Below, piece after piece: positions 8,444 to 15,949 of a DNA stretch of 64,000 nucleotides. Below the pieces are notes generated by a model that saw only the letters and a program-made list of their open reading frames with translations, did not search any database and was not told the DNA's origin. A program made the translations under genes and the position numbers. The first letter of the stretch is position 1. Every line of letters starts with the position of its first letter. Source of the DNA: Rhodococcus yunnanensis NBRC 103083 (lineage in GTDB: Bacteria; Actinomycetota; Actinomycetes; Mycobacteriales; Mycobacteriaceae); contig NZ_BCXH01000004.1 of the NCBI RefSeq assembly GCF_001895005.1, positions 1-64,000 on the forward strand, read 5' to 3'.

Positions 8444-9777
8444 GCCCGCCTCCTGGAACGGAGCGGGGTGGCACCGCGTTCGTAACCGCCGGACAGGGCG
8501 ACCGGTTGAGCTGGTGGCGGGGGTGGAAACCGTCGAAGATCGTCACTTGGTCTGCGGTATAGGGACTTCGGAGAGACTGGGTCGGAGTACTGCTGAGTCG
8601 TCGCGCGGCGTGCTTCGGCGAGGGTATCGGCAACGAGAGCCGTCACATTGGTGTACGCCTCGATTGTCTCGGCTGGAAGCTCGGAGTACTGGATCCGTTC
8701 CCCTCGTGCCAGAACCGGCTCGTAGGGAGCCTGAACGAAGTTTTCTCTCGGTATCCCGAGGTGGTGGAGATCTTGAAAGATCATCGGTGTCGATTCCGGT
8801 GCAGCGTCGGGCGTAACGCAGGTAACGACGATCGTCGAGGCCAGCAGATGCTCGAGACCACGGCTTATCAGACTGTCCAACATCTGATAGACCTGCTTCG
8901 CCATGTCGAGGCGCAGCGGAAGTGGAACCACGAGAACGTCGGAGTGCGCGACAGCCCATTGCCAGTTGTCGGCGACTGGGTTGTTGCCCGTGTCGATGAC
9001 GATCAGATCCCGGTGGCGGCGAAGGATTGCCATCACAGCGGCGCACTCATCCCATCCGATGCTCTGACCGTTTGTCATCGAATTGTCAGACGCCAGAACG
9101 TCTTCCATCGTGGGTTGTCGGCGGAGGAAGGTGTTGAGCGCGCCGGACACTGCTGCGGAGGACGCTAGATCACTGGCGTGCGCGAGGAGGTCCCAGACGG
9201 TGAGCTCTGGATCGGTCGTGCGTGCGGCCCGGTCGCCGAGGCTTCCGGTCGACTCACATGCGTCCCATACCACGACGCCGGTGCCGCGGTGCCTTCCGAA
9301 CGTTGACCCGAGCATCGCGGCAGTAATGGTGTTGCCGGATCCACCTTTCGGATTGATGACCGATACCACCGAGCACCCCGGAAGTGGTTGCTGCACAGTG
9401 CGGATCGAGGTCCGGTATCTGGCTTCGGTTGAGAGGTCTTTCGGTCGTAGGCGTGCGCCGAGCGCGGCGTTGAGTCGTCCTCGCAACCCCCACGTGGCAG
9501 GCTGCGTGGTGGGGTCTGAATCGTGGTGATCGAAAAGCTGTGCTCGATAGGGGCGTTCGCTTTCGTCCCAGTCGTCAACCGCTGCTAGGGCATCCTGTCC
9601 AACACCGTAGGGGTCTGGTGCCGAGGCTTCCCTGTCATTCGGTTCCGGTTCGGTGTCGTCGACGTTCGGCCGTCGTAATCGTTGGGCTCGCAGGTTGACT
9701 GCGGCTTCGGCTTCGTAGTCGGCGACATGGTTGTCGTCGAACGCCTCGGAGTCGAGATCGGGTTCGATGTCAGTCAC
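8440..9777 (-). CDS. ParA/MinD-like ATPase with altered P-loop
   Basis: A 445-residue protein with a disordered, acidic N-terminus (~1-130) and a SIMIBI/ParA-like domain (~140-370). The P-loop reads NPKGGSGNTIT where KGGxGKT is expected: the signature first Lys is present, but the usual second Lys is Asn. A Walker B-like strand DLIVIDTGNNP and a switch DACES follow. ParA/MinD relatives position plasmids, septum or secretion machines at the membrane; in this operon, between envelope proteins, a role in placing a transfer apparatus is more likely than plasmid partition, and no parB neighbour is seen. GTG start with GGAGGT upstream. The missing Lys may lower or abolish ATP hydrolysis. Confidence 0.8.
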   Translation of the reverse strand: MTDIEPDLDSEAFDDNHVADYEAEAAVNLRAQRLRRPNVDDTEPEPNDREASAPDPYGVGQDALAAVDDWDESERPYRAQLFDHHDSDPTTQPATWGLRGRLNAALGARLRPKDLSTEARYRTSIRTVQQPLPGCSVVSVINPKGGSGNTITAAMLGSTFGRHRGTGVVVWDACESTGSLGDRAARTTDPELTVWDLLAHASDLASSAAVSGALNTFLRRQPTMEDVLASDNSMTNGQSIGWDECAAVMAILRRHRDLIVIDTGNNPVADNWQWAVAHSDVLVVPLPLRLDMAKQVYQMLDSLISRGLEHLLASTIVVTCVTPDAAPESTPMIFQDLHHLGIPRENFVQAPYEPVLARGERIQYSELPAETIEAYTNVTALVADTLAEARRATTQQYSDPVSPKSLYRRPSDDLRRFPPPPPAQPVALSGGYERGATPLRSRRRA

Positions 9778-9813
9778 AGTCGACCTCCAGATGGTGGTTG
9801 CGGGTCGGAGCTT

Positions 9814-10407
9814 TCAGGCTTGATCGATCGACGTGATGACGTAGTGGCCGTCGACCTCGTCCGTGGTGATGCGCTGGCGGTATTGGACTCCCGGTCCGTC
9901 AGGCCCGCTTTCGGTCAGCGTCAACCTGTGTACGTTGCTGTCAACGGGGTCGATGTCGAGGCAGTAGGTGGTGTTTTCGGCGACCGTCGCTATCCCGGAG
10001 TCGAGGTTGGCGACGACAGTGAAAGGCGCACCGGCGGGTGCGTGGGGTGAGACCAATGCGTGTGCGGCGCTGCCCGATCGCTGCACGTAGTACGCGTGCT
10101 CGAACGCGGCGATCACGCCCGTCGCGCTGGACTGATTGCCACGCGGCATCGAACAATCAGGCCCCGTAGCGACGAATGTCGTCGGCGGTGCGGTTGTCAC
10201 CGCCGTACCGCGTGTACTTTCGGGGGCCGACGCGTCGTCGTCCGTATCGCTGAAAGCGACGATGCAGACCGCTGCAAGAGAAGCGAGTCCAGCTGCTACC
10301 GCGAGGGCATGTCGGCGAAAATGATGCGTCGTCCGTACCTTGGACTCGGGTGCGCCTCCGGGACCGGTTGCGCTGGCGATCGGGTTAGCTGTCGACTTCC
10401 GGGTCAT
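9814..10407 (-). CDS. Membrane-anchored secreted protein of unknown function (VirB8/TcpC-like size)
   Basis: A 197-residue protein with a basic cytoplasmic head, one membrane helix (residues ~33-52) and an extracytoplasmic domain. The latter begins with a Thr/Ser-rich linker, then a compact alpha+beta part (residues ~85-197: IAAFEHAYYVQRSG, then alternating strands ending YVITSIDQA). This layout resembles the NTF2-like periplasmic domains of conjugation proteins and Mce-associated proteins, but sequence evidence is weak. The start at 10407 has AGAGGTGG upstream. It lies 31 bp after the upstream gene in the same operon. Confidence 0.65.
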   Translation of the reverse strand: MTRKSTANPIASATGPGGAPESKVRTTHHFRRHALAVAAGLASLAAVCIVAFSDTDDDASAPESTRGTAVTTAPPTTFVATGPDCSMPRGNQSSATGVIAAFEHAYYVQRSGSAAHALVSPHAPAGAPFTVVANLDSGIATVAENTTYCLDIDPVDSNVHRLTLTESGPDGPGVQYRQRITTDEVDGHYVITSIDQA

Positions 10408-10438
10408 CGCAGTGACCACCTCTCGTATGCGGGCCGAA

Positions 10439-11677
10439 TCAGGCCGGTGCCGGAGCCGGGAGCACCAAGTCGAGGGCTGCACGGGCCTGATCTACCGCCG
10501 GGGCTACCGCGTTCTGCACCTCTTCGACTGCTGGCTGTTCGAGGACAGTGGTGCTGAACTGCTCGACTGCGTGGCGTGCCGGTTCGATCCACAGCGGCGC
10601 GTCTTGGACGGCGACTTGAACGGACTCGACTGCTTGCGCTACCTCGGGCAGTGCCGCCACCTGATCGAGTCCATGTTGAACGTTGAGAGTGATTGCGTCG
10701 AGGTCGCCACTCGCGGGCGGTGCCTGGGCTGGATCTGGCGCCGGTGCGACGGGCAGTGGCGGCGGAAGTTCTCCGACGCCCTCGCCGCTTCCTGCAACGC
10801 CCCCGAGGAATGCCGTGACAGCACCGACGACAGTGCCTACTCCTGCGGCAACAGGGAGTGCTGCAGCTGCGCCGCCAGCGGCACCGGCTGCAGCGCCGAC
10901 GACTGATCCGGCCACCGTGCCGGATACAGTGCCCACTCCTGGGATCGGTACCAGCACAGTGCCGAGCGGAGTTCCGGCGAGTCCGCCTGCGACCCCGCCG
11001 ATGACGCCTCCGCCGAGCGCAGCCAGTGGCGCGACGGTCGCGTAGGTGACCCCTGCTGCGACGGTGAATCCAACGACGAATCCGGCTGTGCTGCCCGCTG
11101 CGATCCGGTCCGCTCGTGTTGTCGGGATTCCGAGATCGTTGAAGAACACGGCACCCTGATTCTCCAAGGAAGCACCGGTGTTGTTGATCTCCTCGGCCGT
11201 CTGCGGTGGCAGCCACCCAGGGATGTCGGTGATAATCGATCCGAGTCGAATCTTGTTGTCCGGAGCTTGGATCGGGCCCGGCGACGCGGGAAGGGGTTCG
11301 TCGTTCTCGGGAACCACATCCGTGGATTCATTACTGGGCTCCGGTGCTGTCTCGGGTTCGACGGTGGAGTACGCGCCGTCGTCGTAGCTGTCGTAGGAGC
11401 GCCATTGCGCGTTCTCCTGGGACGCAGGTGGTGTGTATCCGGGCAGGTAGTCGCGTTCGTAGGTAGGAGCAGGTGCGGGCGCGGCAGGGGGAGTGGGTGT
11501 TTCCGGAACGGAGGTGATGCCTGGCTGCGATCCGATTGGCGCAGTCACTCCCGGTTGGCTTGGAGCTGCATGCGCCTGGGTCGTGAAGGTAAGGGCGAGT
11601 GCAAGCGGTACAGCGAATCCTGTTGCCGCAAGGGTGGCCGGTCGTCCTGAGTAGGGGTAGTGCTTGGGGGTCGGCAT
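10439..11677 (-). CDS. Secreted Gly/Ala-rich 'insoluble domain'-type protein
   Basis: A 412-residue exported protein. The signal peptide spans residues ~15-38 (TQAHA). A Pro/Glu-rich segment (~40-165) precedes a long hydrophobic, glycine-rich block (~195-300) of small-residue repeats such as GGGVIGGVAGGLAG and GAAAGAAGGAAAAL, which could insert in membrane or aggregate. The C-terminal ~90 residues are helical, Val/Gln/Ala-rich. Proteins of this kind are annotated as insoluble domain proteins on Rhodococcus and Nocardia plasmids (family knowledge); the function is unknown. The start has AGGAG nine bases upstream. As first large gene of the minus-strand block it may mark the operon head. Confidence 0.65.
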   Translation of the reverse strand: MPTPKHYPYSGRPATLAATGFAVPLALALTFTTQAHAAPSQPGVTAPIGSQPGITSVPETPTPPAAPAPAPTYERDYLPGYTPPASQENAQWRSYDSYDDGAYSTVEPETAPEPSNESTDVVPENDEPLPASPGPIQAPDNKIRLGSIITDIPGWLPPQTAEEINNTGASLENQGAVFFNDLGIPTTRADRIAAGSTAGFVVGFTVAAGVTYATVAPLAALGGGVIGGVAGGLAGTPLGTVLVPIPGVGTVSGTVAGSVVGAAAGAAGGAAAALPVAAGVGTVVGAVTAFLGGVAGSGEGVGELPPPLPVAPAPDPAQAPPASGDLDAITLNVQHGLDQVAALPEVAQAVESVQVAVQDAPLWIEPARHAVEQFSTTVLEQPAVEEVQNAVAPAVDQARAALDLVLPAPAPA

Positions 11678-11713
11678 GATTCAGCTCCTGTTGTGAGTGG
11701 GTTCTGCGTTGGA

Positions 11714-11935
11714 TCAGTTGTTCTCGGCGGGTGACAGTGCTGGATTGCGTTGCGCATGAGAGGAAGTCCAGCGGGCGAGAACAAGTCCGTCGTCGCCGAT
11801 GTACTCGTGAGGACCGGCATGGCGAGGTTCGAGGCAGCACGGCAGCATGTCGCCGTGGGTGGCGTCGACACCGATCGCATGGCAAAAACTCGGCTGCGCA
11901 ACGTGATCGATGATCTGTTCCGTTCGGGGCATCAT
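11714..11935 (-). CDS. Small Cys/His protein, possible zinc binder
   Basis: A protein of about 73 residues (95 if a GTG at 12001 is used). It has the pattern FCHA, then PCCLEPRHAGPHEY, close to the CxxPxGHxGPH box seen in many short actinobacterial and actinophage proteins that probably hold a zinc ion. I prefer the ATG pair at 11932-11935, although neither start has a strong ribosome binding site. It stands 36 bp upstream of the secreted Gly-rich protein gene and may be the first gene of the operon. The function is unknown. Confidence 0.5.
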   Translation of the reverse strand: MMPRTEQIIDHVAQPSFCHAIGVDATHGDMLPCCLEPRHAGPHEYIGDDGLVLARWTSSHAQRNPALSPAENN

Positions 11936-12341
11936 CCGCGACTCGCTGTAACGGATTGTGCAGCAGGCCGATTCATTGCATGACTCGCCTTTGCGGGGCA
12001 CCCTTGATCGCGCATTTCGCTGCTACGGAAACCAACTGGTATGTCTCGGAATAGAAACCGGATGGACTGCAGCGCGAAAGTTCTCGACACCGTCGGCCTT
12101 GCGTTCGTCGAACGTGTGTACGCGTTGTCCAGGTAAGGCGGGGGCACGGCAGACTCCAGACAGGATTGTGGGGACGAAGCCGAAGACATGGCTGTCCTGA
12201 TGTCCTGCGCTACAAGCGGTGCCGAGAACGACAAGCACCGAGGATTCCCTTCTGGGCGCGCACCGGAACTGTAATGCAGGGCACTGACGGTTGGCAATCG
12301 ATTCACCTCTCGCTCCTCGGCCGTAATCTTGAGGATGTTGT

Positions 12342-12364
12342 GCAACCATAACGCGCAACAATAA
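12342..12364. repeat. Paired GCAACNATAA direct repeats upstream of the HTH regulator
   Basis: The ~400-bp stretch from 12002 to 12403 holds no gene I trust. Near its right end, GCAACCATAA (12342-12351) and GCAACAATAA (12355-12364) stand 13 bp apart, 40-60 bp before the regulator start. A third copy, GCAACTATAA, lies at 12904-12913 just after the regulator stop; it and the second copy share GCAACWATAAAAC. Position and repetition suggest operators for the regulator encoded between them, or -10-like promoter elements. Confidence 0.4.
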
Positions 12365-12403
12365 AACGCACAAGTGGAACCGTAGAACCGAGGAGGCGTC
12401 AAA

Positions 12404-12895
12404 ATGGCGGGGACGGATGGCTTCGAGGGAGAGTTGGGAAGGGTGCCGCGTAGCGGGGTTCGGGGGTTTCGCGCCGACAGGTTGCGGGACCTTCGTGTGC
12501 GCGCAGGATTGACGCCCGACGACTTGGCGGCGCGTCTAGGTACCAGCCGTCAGGCTGTGTCGACCTGGGAGGTAGGCCGGTCGACTCCTCCGCCCGCCAC
12601 GCTCGGGTTGATTGCCGAAGCGCTGGACACGTCGGTATCGACCCTGGTGCCGATACCGGAGTCCCAGCTGCGACTAGCCGACCTGAGGGTCCATGCGGCG
12701 CTGTCGCAGGCCGACGCGGCGAAGCTCATCGGAGTGTCAGCGACTGTGCTCGCCGACATCGAGCGCGGCCGCAAGCCTGAGAGTGTAGAGCGGGTCGCAT
12801 CGCTCGCTGATGCTTACGGTGTGGCTGCCGAGGTCGTGTCAGCAGCGTGGGTCAGAACCCAAGAAGCGCGCACGACACGCGCGCAGAGCCGCTAA
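12404..12895 (+). CDS. Tandem XRE-family helix-turn-helix regulator
   Basis: A 163-residue DNA-binding protein with two HTH_3-type domains. The first is at residues ~24-80 (LRVRAGLTPDDLAARLGTS, RQAVSTWEVGRSTPPP) and the second at ~87-145 (LRVHAALSQADAAKLIGVS, ADIERGRKPES). Two XRE domains in one short chain is uncommon but known. The ATG follows a strong GAGGAGG site. It is transcribed away from the minus-strand conjugation-like block and probably controls it or itself through the GCAAC repeats on both sides. It binds as a dimer or pseudo-dimer by analogy; the ligand is unknown. Confidence 0.8.
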   Translation: MAGTDGFEGELGRVPRSGVRGFRADRLRDLRVRAGLTPDDLAARLGTSRQAVSTWEVGRSTPPPATLGLIAEALDTSVSTLVPIPESQLRLADLRVHAALSQADAAKLIGVSATVLADIERGRKPESVERVASLADAYGVAAEVVSAAWVRTQEARTTRAQSR

Positions 12896-13005
12896 GAAAG
12901 TACGCAACTATAAAACTGTCCTCGAAGTGCTTGCTTTCGTGCGCGTGGGTCCATGTCCGGCCATTCGCGTCCGTCGAATTATAGAAAGTCGTCCGATTTG
13001 CCCGA

Positions 13006-14001
13006 TCATGCTTCGGTGATGACAACCAATGCCGCAGTCGTATGCTGATCCAGTGACACCAAGCTTGCGTTCAGGTGGAGTGGTTTCCATTTGTCGTCCA
13101 TCGTTCTGAATCGAACTGTGCCAGTAGTCCGTTTGTGAGCCAGCCCCTTGGACATCTTCTTGGCAATCGGGAGATTGTCCGGGTGTATGGCCGGAGTAGG
13201 TTCTCCGGCAACGTTTTCCCAGCAGATATTTGGTACAGGGTCAGAGTTGTACCACCGCAACAAGTTCAGTGTTCGTAGGTTGACGAGTGCCCTGTACTCG
13301 CCGTCCTTGGTCGATGCTTCGAGGATGCGATGTTCCAGGATGGTCGGTGGGGGAGCGATGGTGATGTCCTCCGCTGGTCCGAGGTCGTGTGTGATGCCAC
13401 GTAGGATCACCTCCGTTTTGCCGCCGACGTCCTCCGCCAGCATGCGGCACGAGAAGTGTGCTGCACGGAGTTGTTCATCGTCACGCCTTACCGTCCACAC
13501 GGCCTGGTGGACGTCGCCCGGGACTGAGTTGACGATCTTGGCCATCGCTTCGCTCTCGTCCCGATTGGTTACCAATCGTGTGAAGGCTCCGGCAATGGCA
13601 CGTTGAGTCGGACGCTGGTCTTCGGGGACGCCATACAGGTCGAGCAGGTCGTCGCTGCCGCTCGCTGTGCTGGTGGTGAGGTTGAACAGCCACGCGCCGG
13701 CCGGGTCCCGGGTGGGTACTTTCTCGTCGTGGTCGCCGATCCACAGCCAAACGCCATGAACACGTTCGGAAAAGACCTTCAGTGGCTCAGCGAGAACGAG
13801 TCGTCGGCCGTCCTCGGATTGCCGGTCAACGGACCGACCGGTCGTCATCACTTCGAGCACTGCGCGTTCGGCCTCGTCGCGAGTTGCAGCGCTCCTGATG
13901 ACTTTGGCGAGCTCTACGAACGACTTCTGTGTCGAGCCTCTGCCGATGACGGATGGTTGTGCGCCGCCGAATGTTTCGATCAACAGCCAACTGCTTGACA
14001 T
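13006..14001 (-). CDS. GAF/PAS-like protein of unknown role (DUF5593-like)
   Basis: A 331-residue soluble protein with two sensor-like halves. The N-terminal half (residues ~1-95) resembles a short GAF-like segment. The C-terminal half has two alpha/beta repeats (~85-190 and ~215-331) with PAS-like features: GVWLWIGDHDEKVPTRDPAGAW, and later RWYNSDPVPNICWENV. I recall similar actinobacterial proteins under DUF5593/DUF5628, but cannot confirm this. No output domain (HTH, kinase, GGDEF) is visible, so it may sense a small molecule and act through a partner. It stands alone, 55 bp from the SDR gene on the same strand, so the two may be co-transcribed. Confidence 0.55.
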   Translation of the reverse strand: MSSSWLLIETFGGAQPSVIGRGSTQKSFVELAKVIRSAATRDEAERAVLEVMTTGRSVDRQSEDGRRLVLAEPLKVFSERVHGVWLWIGDHDEKVPTRDPAGAWLFNLTTSTASGSDDLLDLYGVPEDQRPTQRAIAGAFTRLVTNRDESEAMAKIVNSVPGDVHQAVWTVRRDDEQLRAAHFSCRMLAEDVGGKTEVILRGITHDLGPAEDITIAPPPTILEHRILEASTKDGEYRALVNLRTLNLLRWYNSDPVPNICWENVAGEPTPAIHPDNLPIAKKMSKGLAHKRTTGTVRFRTMDDKWKPLHLNASLVSLDQHTTAALVVITEA

Positions 14002-14055
14002 GTTCGAGTGACCCCCGCGAGTCTCGTTGTGAATTCTGGATTGAGTATGCCGAGG

Positions 14056-14862
14056 CTACCTGCGCAACCGCTGGAGTAGTGGGAAGATGCGTTGGTAGTT
14101 CGAACCGAATGCTCGCACAGTCAAATCCACGAGCCGTGCGTCCGGACCAATCAGAACGCGCGGTTTGCCTTTCTCCGCGCCGGCGATGATCTTGCGTGCT
14201 GCGTCGCGTGGGTCCGTTCGAGCAATGTACCGATCGAACAAATCGGCTAGCTGTTGCTTGTCAACTCCAGGCGCAACGCGGGCAGTGCGTGCGATGGAAG
14301 TGGCTACGCCACCAGGGATTACGCATGTAGCACGTGCTGTCTTGCTGGTGGTTAGAAGCTCTTGACTCAATGCCTCGGTGAACCCGCGGACGGCGAACTT
14401 CGACGAGTTGTACGCGCTGTAGCCAGGCGCAGACATGACGCCAAAAGCGGATGAGACGTTGACGATTTGACCACGGGGAGAGTCGAGAATCTGCGGCAGG
14501 AAGGCCTTGGTTCCGTGGATGACGCCCCAAAAGTTGATGTCCATCACTCGCTCGAAGTCCTTGATCGGCGTGTCTACTACGTCGCCTCCGTGGAGAACGC
14601 CGGCGACGTTGAAGATGGAGTCAGCTTTGGGGAGGGTCGACGACGCCCACGCGTACATCTGGTCTCTGTCCGAGACGTTCAGGACTGTCGTTGTTAGGTC
14701 GAATCCTTGCTTTGCGCAGCACTGTCGGGTTTCTAGGAGTGAGTCGCAATCAAAGTCTGCGAGGTGGAGGTTCCACCCCCTTGTGGCAAGCTGTACGGCG
14801 ATTTGCTTGCCTATCCCCGAACCGGCGCCCGTGATTGCAGCCGTGCGAACCGAGTTTTCCAT
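14056..14862 (-). CDS. Short-chain dehydrogenase/reductase
   Basis: A 268-residue classical SDR that should use NAD(P)H. The cofactor motif TGAGSGIG is at residues 11-18, NVAG at 85-88, the catalytic Ser at ~138 (NVSSAFG) and YxxxK at Tyr151/Lys155. Asp36 at the end of the second strand (HLADFD) favours NAD(H) over NADP(H). The C-terminal helix region is basic, ending FPLLQRLRR. The start at 14862 is preferred because GAGGAG lies six bases upstream. The substrate cannot be read from sequence. It ends the chromosomal-looking stretch before the transposition module; the region between its start and 15087 holds no gene. Confidence 0.85.
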   Translation of the reverse strand: MENSVRTAAITGAGSGIGKQIAVQLATRGWNLHLADFDCDSLLETRQCCAKQGFDLTTTVLNVSDRDQMYAWASSTLPKADSIFNVAGVLHGGDVVDTPIKDFERVMDINFWGVIHGTKAFLPQILDSPRGQIVNVSSAFGVMSAPGYSAYNSSKFAVRGFTEALSQELLTTSKTARATCVIPGGVATSIARTARVAPGVDKQQLADLFDRYIARTDPRDAARKIIAGAEKGKPRVLIGPDARLVDLTVRAFGSNYQRIFPLLQRLRR

Positions 14863-15086
14863 TAACACTCCTCAGCTCGGCGGAAACGAATCGATTAGAA
14901 CCCTACCGAGGTGCCTTTTGTTGGGGAGAATTGCCCGATGGACAGACCGATCGACCACCACGGGTTGGTCTGCGAAACGACCCAGTCCTATTGCCACGAG
15001 AGGGAGCAGTAGCCTGACGGATGCTGGCGACATAAACTGCGTTTTTCGCACCATCAGCTACGAAACGCCAGGTCAGCACAGTTCTG

Positions 15087-15187
15087 TTGTTCTGGCTCAT
15101 AGCACCTGATGCGGACTCATCGAATCTGATCTTTCGATACGTCAATATGATGCAGACTCAGGGCATCTGATGCGGTGTGTCATGATC
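15087..15187 (+). repeat. Five ~20-bp imperfect repeats ahead of tnsA (candidate TnsB-binding sites)
   Basis: Units start at 15087, 15107, 15127, 15148 and 15168. The best units read TGATGCGGACTCATCGAATC (15107) and TGATGCAGACTCAGGGCATC (15148); a half-matching unit TGATCTTTCGATACGTCAATA lies between them. The spacing of 20-21 bp, two helical turns, and the position at the end of a Tn7-like module fit the multiple transposase-binding sites of Tn7-family ends. The last unit overlaps the proposed tnsA start. Confidence 0.5.
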
Positions 15188-15949
15188 GCTGCCCCATGGG
15201 GTTTGCTGCGGACGAACGGGGGCGCGGATTTGTCGGTCGGGTTGGACGCATTCGAGGTCGGCTTCGTGGGCTCGGGTGGGGTCGAGGTTCGGTGTTCGTT
15301 GGCCGACGCGGCGGCGGTGCGGTTCGAGCGGGTTCCGCCGATCCGATCGATTCCGTCGTATCAGGGCCAGCGGCACAATCCTGGCTTGTACTGGTCGGCG
15401 ACGGTGGTGGCGCATGTGGAGTTCGAGTCCTGGTTGGAGCGTGACGAGGCGATGGCGCTGGATTTCGATCCGGACGTAGTGGGGTTCGCGGCGCAACCGT
15501 TCTGGCTGTTCTGGCGCGATGTGCAGAGGAGTCGATCACATGCACCGGATTTCTTCGCCCGCCGCGCCGACGGCACCGGGGTAGTGGTCGATTGTCGACC
15601 TGCGGCGCGGATCAAGCCGCGGGACGAGGCCGCGTTCGCAGCGACCGAGCGGGCATGCGGCGCGATGGGCTGGATCTATCGGCGAGTGAGCGAGCACGAT
15701 CGAGTCTGGTTGACGAACGTGCAGTGGCTGGCAGGGTATCGGCACCCTCGTCACCGAGTGGATTCGACGGCGGCGGCATTGGTGGCGGCGTTCGCGAAAT
15801 CTCGGCCATTGATCGAGGGCGCGCGTTCGGTAGGCGATCCGGTGGCTGTATTGCCGGTGTTGCATCACCTGTTGTGGTCGAAGGAGCTGATCGTGGATCT
15901 GTCACAGCGGTTGGAGTCGGTGTCGATCGTGTCGGCGGCGGCGAGATGA
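15170..15949 (+). CDS. tnsA: TnsA-like transposase endonuclease subunit
   Basis: A 259-residue protein of the TnsA-like group common in actinobacteria. In Tn7, TnsA cuts the 5' ends of the element while TnsB cuts the 3' ends. The nuclease core is at residues ~85-150: Glu in ESWLERDE, Asp in SHAPDFF, and the next strand GVVVDCRP, where the usual basic catalytic residue (E/QxK) appears as DxR. The C-terminal third is helical and ends with LLWSKELIVDLSQRL. ATG at 15182 is an alternative start. Its TGA overlaps the tnsB start. Confidence 0.85.
   Translation: MRCVMIAAPWGLLRTNGGADLSVGLDAFEVGFVGSGGVEVRCSLADAAAVRFERVPPIRSIPSYQGQRHNPGLYWSATVVAHVEFESWLERDEAMALDFDPDVVGFAAQPFWLFWRDVQRSRSHAPDFFARRADGTGVVVDCRPAARIKPRDEAAFAATERACGAMGWIYRRVSEHDRVWLTNVQWLAGYRHPRHRVDSTAAALVAAFAKSRPLIEGARSVGDPVAVLPVLHHLLWSKELIVDLSQRLESVSIVSAAAR

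Noticed and set aside
11932..12402. Minus-strand frame of 156 codons upstream of the HTH gene
   Set aside because: It covers the regulator's promoter and repeats, is Ser/Arg/Cys-rich without motif, and overlaps the better supported small Cys/His gene.
15087..15187. CRISPR array
   Set aside because: Units are contiguous, imperfect and only 20 bp with no spacers; no cas genes are present in the window.
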